This document shows, piece by piece, positions 1-7,032 of a stretch of DNA of 57,800 nt. The stretch lies in NCBI GenBank assembly GCA_913065105.1, contig CAJXZZ010000006.1, positions 1 through 57,800 on the forward strand. The letters run 5' to 3'. This DNA comes from an uncultured Gammaproteobacteria bacterium. Lineage in GTDB: Bacteria; Pseudomonadota; Gammaproteobacteria; SZUA-229. Below the pieces are notes generated by a model. It was given only the letters and a program-made list of their open reading frames with translations. It was not told the origin of the DNA and searched no databases. Numbering within the stretch: position 1 is the first letter of the stretch; every line of letters begins with the position of its first letter. The position numbers and the translations under genes were made by a program.

Positions 1-604
1 TGGTCTGTTTCAAAATATTAAAATTCAGCGCTGAGAAAAAATCACTGTAAACATCACGCATGTACGCCTGAAACAGACTGTGCTGGCCACCGTCAGTAAG
101 ATTGGGATTATCCCTGTCAGCGAATTCCGCGTCACGCAAGGTCTGTTTATTAAATACGATAAAGTGGTTATGCAACATGCGTATACTGGGCACGCCGGGA
201 GAGGTTAATGGCCAGGTGGCATCCAGACTGGCTTCACCCGCCAGTATCAAAGCTTCTTCGGGATCCGGATACTTTTCGACCATATATTCGATCATGATCT
301 GATTCATGCGATTCCAGACTTTTTTAGTACTCTCAGGCACCTGAGTACGCCGTACCGGCCGGCCTAATGGATCTAGTATCGAATTAGACGTGTTGTATAT
401 GATAGAGGCATCAAACTCATTGCTGTGACCTAACGCTTTTCGATACAGCAGCAGATCTTCTGGATTTTTTAACAGGCCATTATTGTTCGCCAGATCATTC
501 AAGTTTTCTGTACTGTTAAAAAACTCGTTGTTCGCCATGCCCTCGGGAATATCGAGCGGTATCGGCCGAAATGGGGTGACAATTTCTCTTGGTCCAGACT
601 GCAT
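1..604 (-). CDS. Unrecognised protein, cut by the window's left edge
   Basis: An open frame runs leftward from an ATG at 604 to the window edge with no stop, giving at least 201 residues; the C-terminus lies outside. A good ribosome site, GAGGA, sits six bases before the ATG. The protein starts MQSGPREIVTPF, shows no signal peptide and no membrane segment in the visible part, and contains a motif HNHFIVF near residue 150 in an acidic, soluble-looking protein. I do not recognise the family. The uninterrupted frame over 600 bases and the clear ribosome site make it a real gene. It is divergent from the DUF1513 gene to its right, with about 200 bp between them. Confidence 0.7.
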   Translation of the reverse strand, partial: MQSGPREIVTPFRPIPLDIPEGMANNEFFNSTENLNDLANNNGLLKNPEDLLLYRKALGHSNEFDASIIYNTSNSILDPLGRPVRRTQVPESTKKVWNRMNQIMIEYMVEKYPDPEEALILAGEASLDATWPLTSPGVPSIRMLHNHFIVFNKQTLRDAEFADRDNPNLTDGGQHSLFQAYMRDVYSDFFSALNFNILKQT

Positions 605-812
605 TACAAATCCTCAAAAACAATAAAAATATAAAATAAAATACTCCGTCACTCGGAGCTCGAAGCTTTATAAGATGTAGTTTTACCTTAAAGCGAGCCA
701 ACATCCACTACTAAAAAAACAATGACGGCATCAGTAAATTCGATCAGCAGCACATCGTTAATTTTTGTAAGCTAAGCCCTGCCAGAAAATAACTATCTCC
801 ATGTGTTGAATT

Positions 813-1961
813 ATGCCTTTAAATCGCCGTCACTTTCTAAAAGCCATCTCTGCCAGTTTAATAGGCAGCAACCTTTTAGCCTGCACACATAAGAAGTTTT
901 TTAACCCAGATGAAGACATTTTACTCTCTGGTGGTCGACTTGAAGATGAAAACAAACAACAAAACCTGCTGGCCATCATCAATTTAACACAAAGAGAAAA
1001 AAGACTTATCGAGACCCCCTTCCTGCCACACGGTATCTACATCCATCCAGGCAACAAATACCGGGTTTTCTGTTTCGAAAAAAATGGCAACAATGCCTGT
1101 GAGATTGATCTGCAGACGCAGCGAGTAGTCCGCTCTTTACAGGCAGAACAAGGTCAGGTGTTCTCCGGCCATGCCAGCTTTAGCCTTGATGGTAAAAACA
1201 TTTACTGCATAGAGAGCCACACAGCCAATTTACAGGGCAGCATAACTATCCGTGATACAGAAACATTTGATATCAGCCAGCAACTTCCAACACTCGGCCT
1301 GTCACCACATGACTGCCAGCTGAGCAAAGACAATATATTAACCGTAAGCAATACCGGACAATCGGAATCGGGTTTTCATATACCTTCACTTGTCCGCATA
1401 GACATCGCTACAGAAAAATTAACTGAACGAATCAAACTTGATACTGACGATTCAGTTCACGCCAACCTGAACTGCGGACATTTTAAAGTGACTCAGGATA
1501 ACGATCTGGTGATCGCTTCTGCTCCAAATAATACGGAGGACAAAAACCTTTTAGGCGGCGTCAGCATTCGCAGACAAAATGAAAGCATAAGTACAATGCA
1601 AGAACCTGAGGTAGTGATCAAACGTATGACAGGTGAAGCCCTCAGCATCGAAATCAATCAACAGCAGTCTATTGCTGCAATCACACATCCGCAAGCTAAT
1701 CTATTAACCTTCTGGTCAATTAAAGACAAAAAGATTATCAAAGCTTATGGTTTCGAGAATCCACGCGGTCTCAGCCAGACACTGGACAAAAAGTATTTTA
1801 TCGTCAGTTACGGAAAACAACCGGCGATGACAAAAATCTCTAGCAAAGATTTAGAGCCACAGGCTGACTCCATCTTGCAACCAACTCTCGCCTCTGGTGA
1901 ACATATTATTAACTGGTCGAAAACCATACGAGAAATAATGCCAACGCGCATTTATGATTAA
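813..1961 (+). CDS. DUF1513-type beta-propeller lipoprotein, Tat-exported
   Basis: A 382-residue protein with a twin-arginine signal (NRRHFLKA, residues 4-11) followed by a lipobox ending at Cys24 (LLAC), so it is probably a Tat-exported lipoprotein. The body has repeated beta-propeller-like segments (VFSGHASFSLDGKNIY, LSPHDCQLSKDNILTVSN) that fit the DUF1513 family. The molecular role of that family is unknown; in other genomes members often sit with imelysin-type iron-uptake proteins and di-heme oxidoreductases. None of those partners is in view. The start is the first ATG giving the complete Tat motif; its ribosome site is weak. The family call is moderate and the export call is strong. 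Confidence 0.7.
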   Translation: MPLNRRHFLKAISASLIGSNLLACTHKKFFNPDEDILLSGGRLEDENKQQNLLAIINLTQREKRLIETPFLPHGIYIHPGNKYRVFCFEKNGNNACEIDLQTQRVVRSLQAEQGQVFSGHASFSLDGKNIYCIESHTANLQGSITIRDTETFDISQQLPTLGLSPHDCQLSKDNILTVSNTGQSESGFHIPSLVRIDIATEKLTERIKLDTDDSVHANLNCGHFKVTQDNDLVIASAPNNTEDKNLLGGVSIRRQNESISTMQEPEVVIKRMTGEALSIEINQQQSIAAITHPQANLLTFWSIKDKKIIKAYGFENPRGLSQTLDKKYFIVSYGKQPAMTKISSKDLEPQADSILQPTLASGEHIINWSKTIREIMPTRIYD

Positions 1962-1981
1962 TAACGAAAGGACAAACTTAA

Positions 1982-2068
1982 GGGGACAGATCTTTTTTAG
2001 CTTTTCAAAATAGATATTCTCCCCTCTTCTTTAATACAGCAGTTGCAGATTAATCGTGGTCTGTCCCC
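1982..2068. repeat. Inverted pair of GGGGACAGA motifs
   Basis: GGGGACAGATC at 1982-1992 faces GGTCTGTCCCC at 2058-2068. The arms match at 10 of 11 positions and are separated by 65 bases, in the gap between two convergent genes. A third GGGGACAGA lies at 3603-3611. Motifs of this kind recur in many gammaproteobacterial genomes near REP-associated (Y1/IS200-like) transposase genes; no such transposase is present here. There is no T-run, so it is not an obvious terminator. Confidence 0.55.
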
Positions 2069-2096
2069 GATCATACATAATGATATTTATCTGATA

Positions 2097-3407
2097 TTAA
2101 AAAGCCGCATCAAATCCGACCAGTACATAATTCTCACCTGTAAGGTGCCCTGTCCAGTACGCACCTGTTTTATCGACCGAATCGAGTAGATCCAGATTTA
2201 CTTCTATTACACCTTTCACATTCCGCATAAAGTAGTAGGAGGTTGATAGTGTTAGCGAATTGATATCGATGCCTTCATAAACAGTATCAGTGTTTTTCAT
2301 ATCGTTAGCATCTGCATAATTGTATAAAACTGAGTATACCCAGTGATCGCTATGGATGTAATCAAGACCAACAAAACTGCCGAACCAGCTGTACTTGGTG
2401 TTGACATCAATAAACTCATCCCACTCGTTTTGCAGCAATTGTGCAAACCAGTAGGTTTTATAGCCAGCTTTACCAGACAGGTCGACACCGTAAGAAATTT
2501 TGTCCGTGTCACGATCACCGCTCTCAGTGCCGGCAACTCCAGTGGCATTTTTCTGCGTGCCGGAATAACCGAATAAACCAAGATTCACGCCGGCAATATC
2601 ACCACCAATTCGACCGAATACTGCTTTGCCGCTGTTATTGTCAAACATGTGATCAGGGCGTTTATAACCGGGACTGTTAATCGTGTGATTTTCTGAGATA
2701 CCGTTACCGTTAACAAGGCCTAGCGATAGATCTACAGGGCCTGCAGTGTAACCAAAAATTGTTCCGCGATCATAGGTTAGACCGGCCATGCGATAAACCA
2801 TAAAATCCTGAAAAGTTAGTCGTGTTTCGCGCGGGAACATCAGATCTGAAACCTGGAACTGGCCAAGCATCAAGCTGATATCGGAGCCGAAGATATCATC
2901 ATGAGAGAACCAGGCATCTTCTACAATTACCGAACCATTATCACCTTTCTCTGCAAAGATGGCATAAAAATAGTAACTGATGTGATCGGATAAAGGTGCA
3001 CTTGATAGCAGTTTGATCAAGTAGGGTGACTGAAAATCGGTATCTGCAGAAATAGTGTCTCCGGTATCAACATCGATTGTCTCGGCTTCTCTGGCCTGCA
3101 CAAATGCCTGGGTGCGAAGTGCCAGGGGAACACTGTCTGGTAGAGCAAGCATATCATCGCCTGTATCCACCGTTGTATCTTTCCAGTTGGGTAAGCGGTA
3201 GTTATCACTAACGAATTGCTCACCAAATTCATTAAGCCTGGGGAAAGCAGCATGGCAGGCGACACAGCTCATATTGTATTTGCGAGCAAATACAGGCATG
3301 GCTTCGCTTTTAGTGGGTATTATCAAAACTGAAAAGATCAGTAAAAAGAAAAAAATAAATAAAATAACCAGACCGTTCTTACTGGCCTTAGAGGTTTGTG
3401 CATTCAT
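2097..3407 (-). CDS. Outer-membrane monoheme cytochrome-porin fusion (Cyc2-like architecture)
   Basis: A 436-residue protein with an N-terminal signal segment (hydrophobic 12-31, likely cleavage after SEA, residue 36) and one c-type heme site CVACH (48-52), followed by FPRLNEFGEQF. The remainder of about 370 residues alternates polar and aromatic residues like a transmembrane beta-barrel and ends in Phe (GFDAAF), the usual outer-membrane protein terminal signal. One heme plugged into a porin is the architecture of Cyc2-type iron oxidases and related porin-cytochromes, which move electrons across the outer membrane. The start ATG has AGGAG upstream. The gene stands alone behind an FNR-type box. 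Fe(II) oxidation or other extracellular electron transfer is inference; the heme site and barrel-like C-terminus are seen. Confidence 0.72.
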   Translation of the reverse strand: MNAQTSKASKNGLVILFIFFFLLIFSVLIIPTKSEAMPVFARKYNMSCVACHAAFPRLNEFGEQFVSDNYRLPNWKDTTVDTGDDMLALPDSVPLALRTQAFVQAREAETIDVDTGDTISADTDFQSPYLIKLLSSAPLSDHISYYFYAIFAEKGDNGSVIVEDAWFSHDDIFGSDISLMLGQFQVSDLMFPRETRLTFQDFMVYRMAGLTYDRGTIFGYTAGPVDLSLGLVNGNGISENHTINSPGYKRPDHMFDNNSGKAVFGRIGGDIAGVNLGLFGYSGTQKNATGVAGTESGDRDTDKISYGVDLSGKAGYKTYWFAQLLQNEWDEFIDVNTKYSWFGSFVGLDYIHSDHWVYSVLYNYADANDMKNTDTVYEGIDINSLTLSTSYYFMRNVKGVIEVNLDLLDSVDKTGAYWTGHLTGENYVLVGFDAAF

Positions 3408-3452
3408 AACTCTCTCCTGAATTAAACAGAAGTTACGGAATCGTTATTTGCA

Positions 3453-3493
3453 ACTATAATGACAAGCCTTCAGTGATGCTTGATATGGATCAA
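3453..3493 (-). promoter_or_regulatory. FNR/Anr-type promoter of the cytochrome-porin gene
   Basis: TTGATATGGATCAA at 3480-3493 is a perfect FNR consensus palindrome (TTGAT-N4-ATCAA). On the minus strand a TATAGT -10-like hexamer follows at 3458-3453. Its centre is 31 bp from the box centre, which matches a class II FNR-activated promoter (box centred near -41.5). The start codon of the cytochrome-porin lies about 80 bp downstream of the box. This suggests activation when oxygen is low. Confidence 0.7.
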
Positions 3494-3599
3494 TAAAATA
3501 TTGGTTTCGCGTTGTGCTAAAAATTCACTGCGCTAACTGTAGGCTTTTGGCGGCGATTGCAATCATTCACAATCCCCGCTAACTTTCTACGCCAGAAAT

Positions 3600-3622
3600 A
3601 AAGGGGACAGAGTGTCTCCTTT
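3600..3622 (-). terminator. Hairpin carrying GGGGACAGA, possible terminator
   Basis: AAAGGGGACA (3600-3609) and TGTCTCCTTT (3613-3622) form a 10-position stem with one G-T-type mismatch and a 3-base loop. It begins ten bases past the stop codon of the DUF6172 gene on the minus strand. On that strand the right arm runs into TTTATTT, a weak U-rich tail. The same bases carry the GGGGACAGA motif seen at 1982, so this may be a repeat serving as a terminator. Confidence 0.45.
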
Positions 3623-3631
3623 GACATTAAT

Positions 3632-3928
3632 CTACTCAGTCTCTGGCGTTTTATTTCGACGACGAGGTTTAGCCATGATTTCTAAATAAAAGCTTTCCAG
3701 CTGTTCTGACTCGGCCCAGCTAATAGATTTATTGATCTCGGCCATATGTATAACCTCACTGCTCGCCTCGTCGACGCCGAACCGGCAGTCAAAATCCCAA
3801 AAATCAGCATCGTCAGGTAATTCCCGCCTACGCTCTCTTTTTATATACTTTTTGACTTCATGTTTAATAGAATCAACAAGTCTCGGGAGCTTGATCTTTT
3901 CGTGGCTTAATTTAAAGGTTTTTTTCAT
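3632..3928 (-). CDS. DUF6172 family protein
   Basis: A 98-residue basic protein starting MKKTFKLSHEKIKLPRLVD, with KHEVKKYIKRERRRELPDDADFW in the middle region and a positively charged tail (KPRRRNK). This pattern matches the small conserved proteobacterial family DUF6172, whose function is unknown. There is no signal peptide or membrane segment, so it is probably cytoplasmic. The length is normal for the family. It is monocistronic between the cytochrome-porin and the DUF4126 gene on the same strand. Confidence 0.75.
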   Translation of the reverse strand: MKKTFKLSHEKIKLPRLVDSIKHEVKKYIKRERRRELPDDADFWDFDCRFGVDEASSEVIHMAEINKSISWAESEQLESFYLEIMAKPRRRNKTPETE

Positions 3929-4063
3929 AATAATCTCAAAGCGGCAACGGGCATCATTGTAAAGGAAAACAGATAACAGAAAGTCATTGTTTATATTAAT
4001 AAAGAATATTGTTCACTGACTCAGGTTTTCCAGGTCATCGCTAGATAACCTGTTCAAGTATTT

Positions 4064-4744
4064 TCACTCAATTTTCTTAGACTTTGCCTCAATCAGATTC
4101 TCTATAATATTAATCTCTGAATCATCAATTCCAACATCATCCGTTTTCTTACCAAACCAGCCACGCAGTGTTGCAACAATGTCTTTTATCGCACGCCATA
4201 ATTTAGGCAATAACCAGATAGCAAACAGCACGAATACGATGATAAATGCAACGAATGCCAACGGGTAATTCAATGCCGCCCAAAGTCCACCGACAACGGC
4301 CAGGTCCTCTACGATTGAAGCTGTCGCGTTAGTTATTGGTTCCGGTGATGTATTGAGTACCAGTCGTGTGCTGGATTTGGTTAAATGCGAAGTGGCTGCA
4401 AGGCTGCCACCGAGTAAAGCTGCTGCCAGTTCAGCGGCCTGGTTAATCTCCAGCCCCTGCGCCGCACCCACTGCCAGCATAGCGCCTGCTGGTATACGGA
4501 TGAAGGTATGAATCGCGTCCCAGCCTGAGTCGACGCCGGGGATTTTGTCAGCAAAAAATTCGACAAAGTACATCACCCCAGCGGCCATCAATACCAGGGG
4601 ATCCTGTAATACGGTTAATGATTCTGGCAGTTCTGTATAACCACCCGCGCCCATCAGACCCAGTACTAAAATTGCTGCGTATAAGTTGATGCCAGACGCC
4701 CAGGCAACACCCAGCGTTAATGCGATTACGTCAATTGTTTCCAT
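4064..4744 (-). CDS. DUF4126 integral membrane protein
   Basis: A 226-residue hydrophobic protein with about five membrane segments: residues 5-32, 48-64, a Gly/Ala-rich central pair around 85-120, and a strongly hydrophobic segment FVAFIIVFVLFAIWLL near 164-179. A short charged cytoplasmic tail ends KSKKIE. The start METIDVIALTLGVAWASGINLYA and the segment ADKIPGVDSGWDAIHTFIRIPAGA are typical of DUF4126. The function is unknown; a transport or membrane-scaffold role would be a guess. The ATG at 4744 gives the family's usual N-terminus. Confidence 0.85.
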   Translation of the reverse strand: METIDVIALTLGVAWASGINLYAAILVLGLMGAGGYTELPESLTVLQDPLVLMAAGVMYFVEFFADKIPGVDSGWDAIHTFIRIPAGAMLAVGAAQGLEINQAAELAAALLGGSLAATSHLTKSSTRLVLNTSPEPITNATASIVEDLAVVGGLWAALNYPLAFVAFIIVFVLFAIWLLPKLWRAIKDIVATLRGWFGKKTDDVGIDDSEINIIENLIEAKSKKIE

Positions 4745-4834
4745 AAGCTATTCGTTTAATTAGATTCGAGTAAAGTTAAGTTACGCAACATAACGAGTAA
4801 AATCGTGCCAGAGGTGTCATATCTACAATTATTT

Positions 4835-4862
4835 TTCACTATTCGTTATTCACTTTTCACTG
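4835..4862. repeat. Degenerate heptamer tandem repeat, four units
   Basis: Four 7-bp units lie in a row: TTCACTA, TTCGTTA, TTCACTT, TTCACTG. The stop codon of the yajD-like gene (4850-4852) falls inside the array, so its last codons and stop are repeat-derived. A second four-unit array of the same family lies at 14968-14995, beside the prfB stop. Confidence 0.7.
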
Positions 4863-5251
4863 TCTTGACCACTGTCTTTATCGCCCATCATACTCTTCAA
4901 ATCAGCAAACGGATTAAAGGTGGCTCCGGGGGCTTTTGCACCATCGAGTGCTATGCCTTTGTTAAGTAGCTCTTCGGTATGGCGCTGGTGTTCGTTATCA
5001 TGACAATAAATACATAATAGCTCCCAGTTACTGCCATCTGACGGATTGTAGTCATGATCGTGGTTTTTATGATGCACGGTTAATTCCTGCAGATTACTAT
5101 TAACAAACTCTCTTGCGCATCGACCGCATATCCAGGGATACATTTTTAAAGCCTGGCCACGATAACTATGACCACGTTCTTCGATATCGCGTTTGGCTTT
5201 AGCAACGATGCCATCTAACCGTTGCTGTGATTGTGCTTTTTTATCCGTCAT
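4850..5251 (-). CDS. yajD: YajD-like HNH nuclease
   Basis: A 133-residue protein with a Cys pair CGRC (around 43-46), the HNH core HHKNHDHDYNPSDGSNW, and a second Cys pair CIYC followed by HDNEH. This is the zinc-stabilised beta-beta-alpha metal fold of the HNH endonuclease superfamily, and the protein matches YajD along its length. The substrate of YajD in the cell is not established. The C-terminus (SGQDSEK) is encoded within the heptamer repeat, so the tail length may vary between strains. The start ATG is followed by MTDKKAQSQQRLDGIVAKAKRD, as in relatives. Confidence 0.88.
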   Translation of the reverse strand: MTDKKAQSQQRLDGIVAKAKRDIEERGHSYRGQALKMYPWICGRCAREFVNSNLQELTVHHKNHDHDYNPSDGSNWELLCIYCHDNEHQRHTEELLNKGIALDGAKAPGATFNPFADLKSMMGDKDSGQDSEK

Positions 5252-5403
5252 TGATTCACCAAATTATTGATTGATTCTGTTTTTTCATATCTATTGCCTA
5301 AACAACTGAACACATGCAATACATACAAAAACACTTATAATAGGGGGGAAACATTACCTTTTTTCAGCCATAGTTTCCACATTTATAAGGTCTGCTACCA
5401 GTT

Positions 5404-5901
5404 ATGAAATCATTAATTAAAATAGTCGTATTATTCATGTCCATAAACTTCTCTTCATCGCTTTATGCTGCTGACAGCCTGATGGTTAAAACCATAGGAT
5501 TAGAGTTAGCCAGAGATATCGCCAGCGAAAGCGTCAAAGCTTGCCGCAAACTGGGCTATCAGGTAAGCGCCGTGGTGGTTGACCGTAACGGGCTATTACA
5601 GGCTGCGCTACGCGATGACCTGGCGACACGTTTTACATTGCAGATAGCTGAAGAGAAAGCTAACAGCGTTATTCTGTCCGGTATTAATTCTGGTGAATTT
5701 CGTAAAGCACGCGACGATATCCGTCCCGAATTAAACCATATGAGAGGCATTATTATCATGCAAGGGGGGCTACCTATAGAAATAGCAGGTTCTAAAATTG
5801 GTGCTATTGGCGTCAGTGGCGCACCCGGTGGTCATCTTGACGAACGCTGTGCGCAGCAGGCCCTGGATACTTTAAGTGATCGGATTGATTTTGCAGAGTA
5901 A
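5404..5901 (+). CDS. Exported GlcG/HbpS-like (DUF336) protein
   Basis: A 165-residue protein with a signal peptide (MKSLIKIVVLFMSINFSSSLYA, cleavage near residue 23), so periplasmic. The mature part covers one GlcG/HbpS (DUF336) domain: ARDIASESVKACRKLGYQVSAVVVDRNG, then a helix EEKANSV, then the glycine-rich GAIGVSGAPGGHLDERCAQQAL. Relatives include heme-binding HbpS and GlcG of unclear role; heme binding here is inferred from the family only. It is followed six bases later by a DUF4124 gene on the same strand, probably co-transcribed. Confidence 0.85.
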   Translation: MKSLIKIVVLFMSINFSSSLYAADSLMVKTIGLELARDIASESVKACRKLGYQVSAVVVDRNGLLQAALRDDLATRFTLQIAEEKANSVILSGINSGEFRKARDDIRPELNHMRGIIIMQGGLPIEIAGSKIGAIGVSGAPGGHLDERCAQQALDTLSDRIDFAE

Positions 5902-5907
5902 GTAAAA

Positions 5908-6318
5908 ATGATACCACTTATTAAATTTTTGGCATTGCTGCTGGCATTCATGCCTGCACTTCATGCCGAGCCCATCTATAAAGTCATCGATGAAAACGGA
6001 AATGTGTCTTATTCATCAACACCGCCACAAAAAAACCAGGACGCAACAGAAATCGATATCAGCGCGCCGCCAACTGAAAGTCAACGGCAAGCAGCGCAGC
6101 AACGACATGAAAAAAACGTAAAAGCTGCCGATGAACTTGGTGAAGACAGAAAAAAACAGACAGCACAAAAAAATAATTCACAACGTGAAAAACAGCCGGA
6201 ATCATCCAGTGATGATCAATATTACGGCTATCCGTATAACAGGCCGCGTCCTCGTGCCATAAAAAATCGACCTGCCAAAAACACACCTACCCAAAGACCA
6301 GTCAGTCCCAGGCGTTAA
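5908..6318 (+). CDS. DUF4124 exported protein
   Basis: A 136-residue protein with a signal peptide (MIPLIKFLALLLAFMPALHA) and directly after it the DUF4124 signature YKVIDENGNVSYSSTPP (about residues 24-40). The rest is low-complexity, rich in Gln, Lys, Arg and Pro, probably unstructured, ending in a basic Pro-rich tail. DUF4124 proteins are periplasmic or envelope-associated in proteobacteria, and their role is unknown. The gene follows the DUF336 gene closely and ends just before a strong bidirectional hairpin. Confidence 0.82.
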   Translation: MIPLIKFLALLLAFMPALHAEPIYKVIDENGNVSYSSTPPQKNQDATEIDISAPPTESQRQAAQQRHEKNVKAADELGEDRKKQTAQKNNSQREKQPESSSDDQYYGYPYNRPRPRAIKNRPAKNTPTQRPVSPRR

Positions 6319-6344
6319 CTGTTATTATTTTCAATTGATAGAAA

Positions 6345-6373
6345 TTAAAGAGGACGTTGATCGTCCTCTTTAA
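6345..6373. terminator. Bidirectional terminator between convergent genes
   Basis: TTAAAGAGGACG (6345-6356) pairs perfectly with CGTCCTCTTTAA (6362-6373) around a 5-base loop, giving a 12-bp stem. It lies between the convergent DUF4124 gene (ends 6318) and the barrel gene (ends 6403). A/T-rich flanks on both sides give modest U-tails in either direction. Confidence 0.8.
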
Positions 6374-6402
6374 CAATTAATACTATTTCAAATAACCTTT
6401 TA

Positions 6403-6948
6403 TCAAAATCTATAAGAAAGAAGCAAAGAACTTGTGACCGCAGTTGCTGAGAAGTCGGTTGCAATTGTGCTATTAACAAAATCTTCATAATCGCTCGGAT
6501 CACGAATACCTAACACCAGGTCCAGAGAGACAGACTCCCAGTTATATCCAAGGCCACCATTTAACTGAAGACCATCAAAAGTTTCACTGAAGGAACCTAC
6601 CTCCCATTTGTCTTTGAAAAGACCGCCGCCTATATAAGCCTTAAAACCTTCTGATGCTAAACCGGTTCCAAAATAAGCCAGTAAATCTATACCAGTGCTT
6701 TCTAGATCTGAGAAATCATCATGTTCCAATGAAAAATAGGTTCCTCTAAAAGCAACATTGTCAGAAAGCGCATAACCAAAAGTAAAGGCAAGACCAGACA
6801 ACTCATCATCTTCATAAGATGAATTATCAGTAGCAATGACACTGCGGTATGTGCCAATACCTAAACTAAATGGCTTTTCCACATTGCCGGAATCGGCAAA
6901 TGCATTGAATGATATTGCTAGTATTAAAAATGAAAATAAGTGTTTCAC
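6403..6948 (-). CDS. Small outer-membrane beta-barrel protein
   Basis: A 181-residue protein with a signal peptide (MKHLFSFLILAISFNAFA) and a mature part of amphipathic strands rich in Gly, Tyr and Phe (LAFTFGYALSDNVAFRGTYF, YIGGGLF, LQLNGGLGYNW), ending SLLLSYRF with a terminal Phe. This fits an 8-stranded OmpA/OmpX-type barrel that inserts through the BAM complex. The substrate or partner is unknown. The start is GTG at 6948, chosen because AAGGAG lies seven bases upstream and the signal peptide begins there. Confidence 0.8.
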   Translation of the reverse strand: MKHLFSFLILAISFNAFADSGNVEKPFSLGIGTYRSVIATDNSSYEDDELSGLAFTFGYALSDNVAFRGTYFSLEHDDFSDLESTGIDLLAYFGTGLASEGFKAYIGGGLFKDKWEVGSFSETFDGLQLNGGLGYNWESVSLDLVLGIRDPSDYEDFVNSTIATDFSATAVTSSLLLSYRF

Positions 6949-7032
6949 TGAACAGCTCCTTGATAAAATGATTAGATAGAATCCAATTTTTGGATTTAAT
7001 AACAGAGAAATAATATCACATAATAAAGATAA

